A DNA stretch of 64,000 bases from the NCBI RefSeq assembly GCF_030817835.1, contig NZ_JAUSZR010000001.1, positions 3,286,001 to 3,350,000 of the forward strand. The letters are read 5' to 3'. Below the pieces are notes generated by a model. The model was not told the DNA's origin, did no database searches, and was given only the letters and a program-made list of their open reading frames with translations. The first letter of the stretch is position 1. Each line of letters opens with the position of its first letter. Shown one piece after another: positions 12,901 to 20,715 of this stretch. Source of the stretch: Pseudarthrobacter sp. W1I19. Its GTDB lineage: Bacteria; Actinomycetota; Actinomycetes; Actinomycetales; Micrococcaceae. The translations under genes and the position numbers were made by a program.

Positions 12901-14030
12901 GTCCAGTTTGTTGAAGTGGCCGTTTCGCTGTTTTTCTGAGCAGAGTACCAGTCCCGTACTTCAAGGCGGGGCCCGTCCGGTGATGGCCGCACCCATACCC
13001 GCTGTGGTGACAAAGCGCGGTGAAAAAGATGACGGTTATGGGCGAACCGGAGGATGTTCCCAAGTTGTTCGGTCATCGCTACGCGGTCGTCCAACGTCAG
13101 GACGGCGCCCTCGTCTACAAGGTAGGCGTCGAGTGGACGCTCGTTATCTTGATATTCGAAGACGAGCGCCGGCCCATCATCGGTTGTCAAGTACTGATGC
13201 GGTACTGCGATGCCCTCGTGGCGGATGCCGAAGGTAAGTTGGTACTCCCTTTGGGCGAGCTGCTCAATGCGCTTGCGCTCCAGCGCGGACGCTTTGGGAG
13301 GTACGTCGTACAGGCGCAACCGCTGCTTTATTTTCGACAAGTTCGGGTGAGTAACGACAACGTCTTGCCAGTCGACACCTTCTGCTACTGGATCAGAGTC
13401 AGCGACAGCGTAGTCGCCCACCATCCGGGTTTTAGGGGTCGGACGGAAATCCGCCCTGTCGCAGAGCTGCCGCACCATGTGTGCGCGCTGGGGGTCGATG
13501 AGATCCCGGGGGTTCTCCGGCGGCGTCGCCAGGAATTCGCTCAACCGCTGCAGCGGAGGCCTGGAGGCCACGTTATATCCGTCAAGCTTTATGACACCTG
13601 CTCTCCCGGAGGCATCGACTGCGAATGTGGAGCCCTCTCCATGGAGCACAATGAGCGCCGTGATCCACGGAACTGACCGCTCCACGTGGGATGGCGCATA
13701 GGACTTCAGAAGCGACGCGAGGCGCTTCCCCTTCCTGTCAGTTACCAGGAACGGGTTGGGGTGCGTCTTCCCGGGCTGATACCAGCGCTGTGAGTTGCCG
13801 GTAATGGTGCCATGCCAGCCCTTGAGCTCCACGCAGAAGAGACCAACCGGGGTTAGCAGCAAGACGTCAATTTCCGCGGTGCGGCTATTGGTGTCGATAA
13901 AGGTCAGGTTGACCCAGGCAGTGGTACGCCCATCGTCCGGCAAAACCTTGCGAAAGGCCTCGAGCGCGGCCGCCTCTTCCGGCGTAGCAGGCGGTCCCAT
14001 CACCTTCCAGTGGGGCGAATCAGCCTTCAT
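9864..14030 (-). CDS. pglW: PglW, BREX type 2 serine/threonine kinase with NERD domain and two kinase-like lobes
   Basis: A 1,388-residue protein. Residues about 30-130 form a NERD (nuclease-related) domain with the AEIDVLLL and VELKGWHG strands. Two protein-kinase-like domains follow. The first (about 265-490) is degenerate: its catalytic loop reads HRALSP at 337-342, lacking the HRD aspartate. The second (about 520-790) is canonical, with VILK Lys554, HRDIKPAN at 642-649 and a DFS variant of DFG at about 667. The C-terminal 550 residues are not recognisable to me beyond a helix-hairpin-helix-like stretch near 830-880. In Streptomyces PglW is an autophosphorylating kinase required for phage growth limitation. 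It is first in the operon; the stop overlaps the pglX-1 start. The ATG at 14030 faces the plus-strand DUF6361 gene across a 298-nt divergent region. Confidence 0.9.
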   Translation of the reverse strand: MKADSPHWKVMGPPATPEEAAALEAFRKVLPDDGRTTAWVNLTFIDTNSRTAEIDVLLLTPVGLFCVELKGWHGTITGNSQRWYQPGKTHPNPFLVTDRKGKRLASLLKSYAPSHVERSVPWITALIVLHGEGSTFAVDASGRAGVIKLDGYNVASRPPLQRLSEFLATPPENPRDLIDPQRAHMVRQLCDRADFRPTPKTRMVGDYAVADSDPVAEGVDWQDVVVTHPNLSKIKQRLRLYDVPPKASALERKRIEQLAQREYQLTFGIRHEGIAVPHQYLTTDDGPALVFEYQDNERPLDAYLVDEGAVLTLDDRVAMTEQLGNILRFAHNRHLFHRALSPQRVWVRPSPDGPRLEVRDWYSAQKNSETATSTNWTVISRGVTDLLGVAGAVDLVWLAPEARLSVTDVPGTPLDVFGFGALAFLILTGKAPGTTIVEVQEIQQQAGRFDPRAVTAGLPDTLAEVVAELTSVDETVRPSSLEDALELIRMAWDEARRPDTQAPPVEVKDPLDAQTADMIEGRFLVVNRRGEGSSGIALAVLDDNSGDDKEVILKIARDDAAGRRLDVEAAVLKDLEHPRVVRLTETLFLGGRRVLLMSDAGKETLATRLAKEGQSTLEQLQRWGTDLLEAMAYLVDAQGVFHRDIKPANLGIAPDPAYRKPHLTLFDFSLAREPLDNITSGTPGYLDPYLGKGRRTRYDRAAELWAVSATLFEMATGVLPWWTNGANTPASPTDSPVVEPTSFDPAVGGPLAELFRKALSPDVKERFGNVEDLLRAWSGVFASLDLNDDALQKDEELASKATLETPLEQSGLSAQALSALRRLDGVVTVGDLLGVHPVKINGIRGLGETYRKEIQRRIKQWRTFLRPTESAPGLNVALGVDRVVDNLLERLPAADKPLAQGLLGLGDGSLWPTAAEIASSFQTTRERVTGMLDDAVAEWSKDKSFLTACSELSNIVANAGRVMTVPEAVAALLTLRGSTLDGAQRSAYGTALIRAIIELDARNSHPVFVLRRRAGAKVDLLALSEDDEVSEDGPAAPPADLLTELASELGSKADELVVRGVVAASTATTELRSVVGDLDGVGQWQVTDARLLRLAAAASQTAAVSGFHELYPREMPVKEALEHAMRGKPGRSISQMAVQRTLSARFPHLTEPLPAANRLTALMRELYPELVYQNGVFAPKSTALYTTGTVSTTQFAATPAAEISRKLTESLQRHAALTLTVAPKRYVLAERVLASRFGIEVLDIAELVVRATREQIEKAGGIWNGLLTYDALDRDSKQWKALEGVVQVAVKPVWEERLSSDRPLLLTNAGPLVRYGMTSFLATLLDTGTKRPAARWLLVAKAGDARAPLLEGRSVPLGPSGWLDLPSDLTQVANDMTTEFMQRSGDRS

Positions 14031-14328
14031 CGGATTATCGGTACTCCCCCATTATTGAATGTCCCCTCGCACTGCTGTCAGTGTCCTGCACCAACATCAT
14101 AGATCGCGTATTGGGGCGGCAGTTCACTGCGCTCCCGTTAGCCGCCGCGATAAGTCCTCGTCGGATACAAGGCACAAGACGTGAAACGAAGGATTTCCTG
14201 AGGATTGTCGCAGCTTCACAAGCCGTGGGAGCCCGGTGCCATAATGTGCAGTTGGGGGACGATTCGTAGTTGCGGAGTGCCACCATTGCACACGTTTGGC
14301 ACCAGCGCAGAAGCGAGTCCTCAGAACC
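14031..14328. promoter_or_regulatory. Divergent intergenic region between pglW and the DUF6361 operon
   Basis: The 298-nt region has no convincing coding frame and must hold the promoters of both the leftward BREX operon and the rightward DUF6361-PLD-helicase operon. A CATAAT at 14240-14245 with TTCACA at 14215-14220 (19-nt gap) is a possible plus-strand promoter, but the spacing is long. I found no clear operator repeat. Confidence 0.4.
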
Positions 14329-15537
14329 ATGACCTCCCTGATCTCCTGGCTCGACGCATCCACCGAGGAAAACTCGAAGATGCGTGAGCTCGTTAAGCTC
14401 TTCGGCACGCCCGAAACCACGGACGACCTCGGCATGGGCCAGCTCCGCGACGCGATCAGCAACAGCCTGTTCCCCGGCACGTCCGTACTGCACCTCGGCG
14501 CACGTTACATGCTCCTTGTCCCCTGGGCCTATCAAACCGCTCACCGCGGCACTAGAAACCCTGAGGACCTTCGGAAGCGGTCCGAGGAATCTGAGCGGCA
14601 GCTGATTGGCCGGTTCAAGGAACTGGGCGTGGAGAGCTTCATCGGCCGCGACGCCGGCAGAAACGTTCAGCAGCTGCCATCAGCGGCCTACTGGTCGGCA
14701 CTTCGCCGATACGGGATCGTCAGCCCAGAGACAGATCGCTCCGCCGTCGCACAACTAATGTGCGCAGAGACCCCTTCCCCTGAGGAAGGCGAAAACGCCT
14801 ACTACATCTGGGATCCAAGCCTGCCAAAGCCGCCGGAAGGCTTTCCGCAGTCCGAAGAGAATGGACTGACGCTGTCCCACGATGAAGCGCGGTGGCTCCA
14901 GGAGCGGATCCTTATCACTTGCGCGGGCACAATGCTGGCTCACGTCGTTGGCTCCGCGACCAGTCCCGAACCAAAGTCGCGGGCACCTTGGGTTGACCCC
15001 GCATGCCGCAGTGCGGAGGGAGGACCAGCGCGGTGGCTCAACGATGCTGAAGCATTCTCCTTCATTCACAACGGTGCCACCATCCTCTATCAGCACCTTC
15101 TCGCGGAGCTGTCAGGAAAGACTTTCTCCAAAGAGGCCGACACTCTGGAGCCAACACGGGATCTCCTGGAAGCCTGGGAAGAACGCCGCGACAGCAAGCG
15201 CCAACTCCTCGCCAACTGGGACATCGAGGATTACCTCGGCCGTGCCAAAACCCTGAACAAAGGCATTAACAGCAGCACTGCGGACTTCGCCCGGGAAATG
15301 CTCGCAGCCGCCGTAAGCCCCAGGAAGCTGATCGACAACGCAAATTTCCGCGAGGCGGTCGAAACCCGGGAGAAGCTGATGAAGAAGTCCAACTCACGCT
15401 TTCGCAACGAACGCCGGCTCCGTGCATGGCAACCGCCAACCCAAGTTGCGTCGCTGACCTTCCGCTGGACCCAAGTCCGCCGAAACGTACTGGATATCCA
15501 CGCCGGGCTGGTCCGGGAAGGACAGGCAAATGCTTAA
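14329..15537 (+). CDS. DUF6361 family protein, first gene of a PLD-helicase operon
   Basis: A 402-residue soluble protein starting MTSLISWLDASTEEN, which matches my memory of the DUF6361 family (a short W-L-D start followed by a conserved middle region with GARYMLLVPWAY and SAAYWSALRRYGI). I chose the ATG at 14329 over a TTG 33 nt upstream because the family start motif follows directly. No catalytic motif is visible and the function is unknown. Its last 8 nt overlap the PLD gene, which in turn overlaps the helicase gene, so the three are almost certainly co-translated and act together. The GARYMLLVPW strand may be a fold core, but this is inference. It could be a recognition or adaptor subunit. 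Confidence 0.7.
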   Translation: MTSLISWLDASTEENSKMRELVKLFGTPETTDDLGMGQLRDAISNSLFPGTSVLHLGARYMLLVPWAYQTAHRGTRNPEDLRKRSEESERQLIGRFKELGVESFIGRDAGRNVQQLPSAAYWSALRRYGIVSPETDRSAVAQLMCAETPSPEEGENAYYIWDPSLPKPPEGFPQSEENGLTLSHDEARWLQERILITCAGTMLAHVVGSATSPEPKSRAPWVDPACRSAEGGPARWLNDAEAFSFIHNGATILYQHLLAELSGKTFSKEADTLEPTRDLLEAWEERRDSKRQLLANWDIEDYLGRAKTLNKGINSSTADFAREMLAAAVSPRKLIDNANFREAVETREKLMKKSNSRFRNERRLRAWQPPTQVASLTFRWTQVRRNVLDIHAGLVREGQANA

Positions 15538-17410
15538 TCCAGCAAACAGGCAGGCACTCACCCAACAACTGCGCCCGCCAGCCGGATTCCGGCTCGCCCA
15601 TGCCGTGGGTACCACCTTCACTTTGGACATGACCAGCGCACTGTCGGTACCGCTGAGCTTCGTCGCCGGTTCCGGAGAAGAATTCACCAATCCGGTGGCA
15701 GTTCTCAGTGCCCTGCGTAAAGTCTCCGACCGCGTAGACATCTTTTGCCAGGCCGGCCACATCAAGGCACCTTCGGATGCCTCCGACCTGCTCGCGCTGC
15801 TGGAACCGATGGTCCACCAGGTCAGCGTCAAAAGCGGCCTGTTCCACCCCAAAGTCTGGCTCCTTGAATTCGAGAACGACCACGAGCGCCGTTACCGCTT
15901 CCTGTGCAGCAGCCGCAACCTCACCACCGACGCCAGCTGGGACCTTCTCGTCCGGCTGGACGGCGAACCCGTGCAGGACGTCGACGATGTCGGCCCGGAC
16001 AGCGGGCCTCTTGCGCGCTTCATCGCCGGGCTCCCCAGCCTCTGCACGGTAAAGCCCGACGCCGACCGACTGGCCAGGGTGCGCGGCCTCGCCTCCCGCC
16101 TCGCGAACGTCCGCTGGGACCTGCCCGAGGACATCCACCGTCTGGCGTTCCACCCGATGGGCATGGGAGAAGACTTCGAACAGGGCTCGATCGTGGCCCA
16201 CCTCCGAGACCCAGAGAACTTCATTGCGCTGAACAACAAAACAGGGAACGCAGCCTTCCTGGGACGCGACAAGCTGGTCATCTCGCCATTTTTGGACGAC
16301 CGGCTGATCGGCCGGCTGCAGGACCGCTGGACAGAGAACCTCTACGTCTACTCGCGAGGCGACCAGCTGGACCTGCTCAACGAGAAGACCGTGGCCGATA
16401 CCCGTACGTCCTTCCAGGCTTTCGACGAGCTCGGCATCCCCGAGTCGGCGGACTCAGGTTTGAGCGAGATAAGCGAATCAGGAATCCAGCGCGTGGCAGA
16501 TGACCTGACCGGCCTGCATGCCAAGGCCTACTTCTGCGACTACGACCACTTCACCTACGCCCTTCTGGGATCCGCCAACGCCACCGAGGCAGGGTTCACG
16601 CGGAACGTGGAGTTCCTGTTGGAAATGCGCGGAACCAAGAAGCGTCTCGGGGTACAGCGGATCAGGGAAAGCATGAAGGACGTTCCCTTCGCGGTTTATG
16701 ACGGTACGGGCGGCCAAGCCCGCTCGGAGGAAGACAAGGCAGCCTTCCGACTCGAGAATGCCCTGCGGGATGCCGCAGCGCACCGGTTCCTCCTAGACGC
16801 CGTTCCCGATGACGGACCAAAGAACGCCTTCACGGTGACCGTCTCGCATGACTGGTCGCCGAAGCCCGAGTTCACCGCGACGCTGAGGCTCCTCTCGCTC
16901 CCCCAGCCGAGCGCCGTCGTCGAGCCTTCCTCTGGCCCGCATGGCCATTCCTTCCGAGCAATACCGCTCGCAGACGTGACCCCTTACCTGGTGCTCACGC
17001 TCGAGGACCCGGACGCCAAATTGTCCAAGAGCACGGTGATTCAGGGCAGCCTGCGGACGGACCCCGAGGGGCGGCTGGATGAGATCGTCGCCCGCCAACT
17101 CGATGATCCGCAGAAGCTGCGTCAGTTCCTGCTGCTGTTCCTCACGCCCGAAGATGCGCTGCCCGGCTCCGGAACCGGCACTGGGTGGTTCGCGAGTTCC
17201 GGTTTTGGAGACGGATCCACCGCCGGACTCTTCGAGGCGATGGTGGGTGCTATGGCTGGCCCCGACGCGTCGTCCGTGTTTCCAGACTTGAAGGTGGTCA
17301 TGGACCGGCTGCTCGCCCTTCGCGGCGATGATCCGGAGATTCAACAGCTGCACGCACTGTGGACGGCAGCCACGGAGGCACTAGACATGGGGGAACTTTA
17401 TGGGGTTTGA
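15530..17410 (+). CDS. Phospholipase D-like nuclease with two HKD motifs
   Basis: A 626-residue protein with two PLD half-sites. The first is FHPKVW at 105-110 (His106, Lys108) followed by CSSRN at 126-130; the second is LHAKAYF at 329-335 (His330, Lys332) followed by GSANAT at 347-352. Two HxK-(S/N) sites in one chain fit the PLD superfamily, whose bacterial defence members are usually DNA or RNA endonucleases (for example DrmC and DpdK) rather than lipases. No signal peptide or membrane segment is visible, so it should be cytosolic. The start overlaps the DUF6361 gene by 8 nt and the stop overlaps the helicase start by 11 nt. The most likely role is the nuclease of a three-subunit complex. 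Confidence 0.82.
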   Translation: MLNPANRQALTQQLRPPAGFRLAHAVGTTFTLDMTSALSVPLSFVAGSGEEFTNPVAVLSALRKVSDRVDIFCQAGHIKAPSDASDLLALLEPMVHQVSVKSGLFHPKVWLLEFENDHERRYRFLCSSRNLTTDASWDLLVRLDGEPVQDVDDVGPDSGPLARFIAGLPSLCTVKPDADRLARVRGLASRLANVRWDLPEDIHRLAFHPMGMGEDFEQGSIVAHLRDPENFIALNNKTGNAAFLGRDKLVISPFLDDRLIGRLQDRWTENLYVYSRGDQLDLLNEKTVADTRTSFQAFDELGIPESADSGLSEISESGIQRVADDLTGLHAKAYFCDYDHFTYALLGSANATEAGFTRNVEFLLEMRGTKKRLGVQRIRESMKDVPFAVYDGTGGQARSEEDKAAFRLENALRDAAAHRFLLDAVPDDGPKNAFTVTVSHDWSPKPEFTATLRLLSLPQPSAVVEPSSGPHGHSFRAIPLADVTPYLVLTLEDPDAKLSKSTVIQGSLRTDPEGRLDEIVARQLDDPQKLRQFLLLFLTPEDALPGSGTGTGWFASSGFGDGSTAGLFEAMVGAMAGPDASSVFPDLKVVMDRLLALRGDDPEIQQLHALWTAATEALDMGELYGV

Positions 17411-20400
17411 CGCAACGCCTGCTCTGGAGGGCCTCCGCGGGTTCCAGCGCCGGACCGTGGAACACGTCTTCAAACGCCTGTACCTGGACGATCAGCCGGC
17501 GGACCGCTTCCTTGTGGCCGACGAGACAGGCCTCGGTAAGAGCATGGTGGCCCGGGGCGTCATAGCGAAGGCAATTGAGCGACTCGACCAGAGGGACTCC
17601 GGCGTGGACCGCATCGACGTCGTCTACGTCTGTTCCAATGCTGACCTGGCAAAGCAGAACCTGAGCCGTCTAAACGTCACAGGCCAGAAGGACATCATCG
17701 AGTCTGGAAGGCTTACACTGCTGCCCACCGAGTTGGCCAAGCTCAACGCCCCGGCGGCGCCCGGGACCCGCAAGCGCGTCAACTTCATTTCGCTGACACC
17801 GGGTACGTCGTTCAATGTGGGAGGCGCGACAGGGCAGGCGCGGGAGCGGGCCGTGCTCTTCCGCATCCTGGCGCAGCTCGGCGTCATTTGCGAGGAGCAG
17901 CATTCCGACGCCGTTGAGCTTCTTCGCGCCGGCTCCTCGACCGAGCGATTCGCTCGCCGCGTGCAATACATGCACGAGCAATTCCCTGGTGGTTTTTCCG
18001 TCCCGGTACGGAACCGTTTCCGGACGATCGCCCACCAAAGCGGCAATCTGCCCGCGTTCCGCAAAGCCCTCCGTGATGCTTCGCGCGACGGAGCTAATGC
18101 TGTTCGGCCCCGCATGAGCGCCATTATCGGTGGCCTACGGGGAGACCTCGCCCAGGCAGGCCTGGATTGCCTGGAACCGGACCTGATCATTCTCGACGAG
18201 TTCCAGCGCTTCCGCGATCTGCTCTACTCCCCCGGCACCACGTCCGAGGAGGATGCCGCCACAGAGCTCGCCCGGCAGTTCCTCAATTACAAGGGGGCCA
18301 AGCTCATCCTGCTTTCGGCGACGCCGTACAAGGCGCACACGGCTGCGAATGACGCTGACGGCGACGATCACGCCGCGGACTTCCGGCAGCTGCTGCGGTT
18401 CCTGAGCAGCGAGCGTTCCGGGTATATGGAAAGCCTCGAGGCAGGTCTGGACGACCGGCGGACGCAGCTGCTCAAGCAGGTACCGGACGATGCGCTTACC
18501 GAGCGGATTGAAGACCGGCTGAAGATGTTTATGGCCCGGACGGAGCGCCCACAGCTGGGCAAGGACGACATGCTGTCCGTGATTGAGATGGCGCCTACCG
18601 ATGTCCGGGCTGCCGACCTTACGAGCTACAAATCTCTCTCCGCATTGTTCCGGGCCACCCGCACTGGCAATCCCATGGAGTATTGGAAGTCCGTGCCGAT
18701 GTTCGCCCACTTCCTGACGGACTACAAGGTGGGCAGGATGCTGGACGGGCGGATCCAATGCGACCGCGAAGCCGTTGACCCGCTGCTGCCGGCGCTGACG
18801 ACGATCGATGCAGATGCGTACCGCCGCTATGGCGCCGTGGAAACTGACAACGCGAAGTTCAGGGCCGTGCGGGACCACACCGTTGGGCAAGGCTGGTGGA
18901 AGCTGCTGTGGATGCCGCCGTCACTCCCGTACGTTGAGCCTTCCGGGGCTTTCGCCGAAGTTGGAGCGGCCGTTACCAAGCAGCTGGTCTTCTCCGCGTG
19001 GAACGCCGCTCCGACGGCGATCACCACGATGCTCTCCTACGACGCTGAACGGCAAATTCTTGAGGGGTCTCCGCTGCACGGTGAAAACACCGCTGATGCC
19101 CGCCAGCGTTTCCGTGGTCGATTGCGGTTCCGTGTCCGCGAAGGTGAACCACAGGCTATGTCCACCTTGGCGTTGTTCATTCCCCATGCTGCCCTTGCCT
19201 TGGTTGGTGATCCGTTGCAAAGCGCGTCCATGAGTGGCTCTGCGGTGCCCGCCGACGTTGTCCGGGATGCTGCCGCGACTGCCGGCAACACCATCCTGGG
19301 CGGCACGTCCGTCGACCATGCGAGCCGCCTCGGCGCATGGGCTTCCTATTTCGGAGTTCCGGGCGCTCTGCCGGCAGAGTGGAAGAACGATGCCAAGCTG
19401 GCGACGCGAGAGCTGCGGCAGCTGGACGAGTTCACCCAGCAGCAAGGCAAGGCCAGCGAGGGCGGGGAAGTCGACCAGGAAGGCGGTTCCGAGGCCGGGC
19501 TATACCTTGCCCACATTGAGCGCATGTTGGAGGCAACCGGCGGCGAGCACACCGGTTGGGAAGACGGAATCGAAGACTTGGCCGTCAACTCCCCGGCCAA
19601 CTGCCTCTACCGCGCCTTGCGGCGTGTGGTTCCCGATGACTTCGACGGTGCTGAGCTCTGGAAGGGCGCAGTGTTCGCGGCAACCGGCCTGCGTACGCTG
19701 TTCAACCGGCTCGACGCCACGGAGCTGCTGGACAAGCTGTATCCCGAAGGCGATTACTGGCAGAAGGTCCTGCGCTACTGCGAAGCTGGAAACCTCCAGG
19801 CGGTGCTGGACGAGTACGTCTTCCAGCTCCGCAGCCAGCAGGCTCCTGGGCAGATCACCAACGAGCAGCTGTGGGTCCTGGCCGATGACGTCCGTCGCTC
19901 GCTGTCCCTCAAGCCGGCACAGATGCTCGCCAAGTATCCCGACGGATCCCACGAGGACCTCCGGATGGGTGTGCGCTTCGCCGTGAAGTACAGCAACGCC
20001 AAGACTGACGACGGCGACAGCAACCGTATGCCCGATGTCCGGAGAGCCTTCAACAGTCCGTTCTGGCCGTTCGTGTTGGCCTCCACGTCTGTGGGCCAAG
20101 AGGGCATCGACTTCCACTGGTGGGCGCACTCGGTGATCCACTGGAATGTCCCGGGCAATCCTGTCGACTTCGAGCAGCGGGAGGGGCGGGTGCACCGGTA
20201 TCTGGGACATGCGGTACGTAAGAACGTGGCAGATGCCCACGGCGCCGCGGTGCTAAAGCCTGGGGTGACGGATCCGTGGGAAGCACTGTTCTCGGTTGCC
20301 GCCTCTGAGATCGCTGCGCGGCTGGAAGATTCCGGCTCTGAATTCGCCCCGCACTGGATTCACCCCGGAGCACACAAGATCGAGCGACGACTGCTGGATC

Positions 20401-20549
20401 ATCCACTGAGCCGTGATGTGCCGCGAACCAAGCACATGTTGGCCGGGCTGGCGAAGTACCGGCTGACCCTGGGGCAGGCCCGGCAGGACGATCTGCTGGG
20501 GCTGATCAAGGATGGAGCGGAGATCAAGCCCTTGAACTTGCGGCCGTAG
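17400..20549 (+). CDS. SF2-type DEFQ-box helicase of the DUF6361-PLD operon
   Basis: A 1,049-residue ATPase. Walker A is ADETGLGKSM at 40-49, Walker B is LIILDEFQRF at 262-271 (DEFQ in place of DEAH), motif III is SATPY at 306-310, and the second RecA lobe ends with STSVGQEGIDFHWW and QREGRVHRY near 900-930, the motif V and VI positions. The layout resembles SNF2/DISARM-like helicases, but with a long insert between lobes (about 330-880). Overlap with the PLD gene indicates a helicase-nuclease complex. Nothing clear follows for 130 nt, after which another helicase gene begins on the same strand, so the operon may continue. I cannot place this trio in a named defence system. Confidence 0.82.
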   Translation: MGFDATPALEGLRGFQRRTVEHVFKRLYLDDQPADRFLVADETGLGKSMVARGVIAKAIERLDQRDSGVDRIDVVYVCSNADLAKQNLSRLNVTGQKDIIESGRLTLLPTELAKLNAPAAPGTRKRVNFISLTPGTSFNVGGATGQARERAVLFRILAQLGVICEEQHSDAVELLRAGSSTERFARRVQYMHEQFPGGFSVPVRNRFRTIAHQSGNLPAFRKALRDASRDGANAVRPRMSAIIGGLRGDLAQAGLDCLEPDLIILDEFQRFRDLLYSPGTTSEEDAATELARQFLNYKGAKLILLSATPYKAHTAANDADGDDHAADFRQLLRFLSSERSGYMESLEAGLDDRRTQLLKQVPDDALTERIEDRLKMFMARTERPQLGKDDMLSVIEMAPTDVRAADLTSYKSLSALFRATRTGNPMEYWKSVPMFAHFLTDYKVGRMLDGRIQCDREAVDPLLPALTTIDADAYRRYGAVETDNAKFRAVRDHTVGQGWWKLLWMPPSLPYVEPSGAFAEVGAAVTKQLVFSAWNAAPTAITTMLSYDAERQILEGSPLHGENTADARQRFRGRLRFRVREGEPQAMSTLALFIPHAALALVGDPLQSASMSGSAVPADVVRDAAATAGNTILGGTSVDHASRLGAWASYFGVPGALPAEWKNDAKLATRELRQLDEFTQQQGKASEGGEVDQEGGSEAGLYLAHIERMLEATGGEHTGWEDGIEDLAVNSPANCLYRALRRVVPDDFDGAELWKGAVFAATGLRTLFNRLDATELLDKLYPEGDYWQKVLRYCEAGNLQAVLDEYVFQLRSQQAPGQITNEQLWVLADDVRRSLSLKPAQMLAKYPDGSHEDLRMGVRFAVKYSNAKTDDGDSNRMPDVRRAFNSPFWPFVLASTSVGQEGIDFHWWAHSVIHWNVPGNPVDFEQREGRVHRYLGHAVRKNVADAHGAAVLKPGVTDPWEALFSVAASEIAARLEDSGSEFAPHWIHPGAHKIERRLLDHPLSRDVPRTKHMLAGLAKYRLTLGQARQDDLLGLIKDGAEIKPLNLRP

Positions 20550-20715
20550 AACGAAACAAACCGCCCAAGATTGCAGGAAACCACAATGGCGAGCGCCGTA
20601 CGTTCAGCTTGACTAGACGCTCGCATATTATTCAGCTATCGAATTGTCAGACCCCTGAGTCACAGTTGTCTCAGGAAGTCTTTTGCTACAACTGGGGGAA
20701 GTTATTAACCAGAAC
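20550..20715 (+). promoter_or_regulatory. Leader between the two helicase genes with small inverted repeat
   Basis: This 166-nt gap has a perfect 6-bp inverted repeat, CCTGAG at 20654-20659 and CTCAGG at 20670-20675, whose second arm runs into an AGGAAG stretch. It could form a small hairpin over a ribosome site for a TTG start at 20683, or be an operator. Evidence is weak. Confidence 0.3.

Noticed and set aside
14329..20549. Dpd 7-deazapurine modification system
   Set aside because: A DpdK-like PLD and helicase are suggestive, but no queuosine-type or DpdA transglycosylase genes occur.
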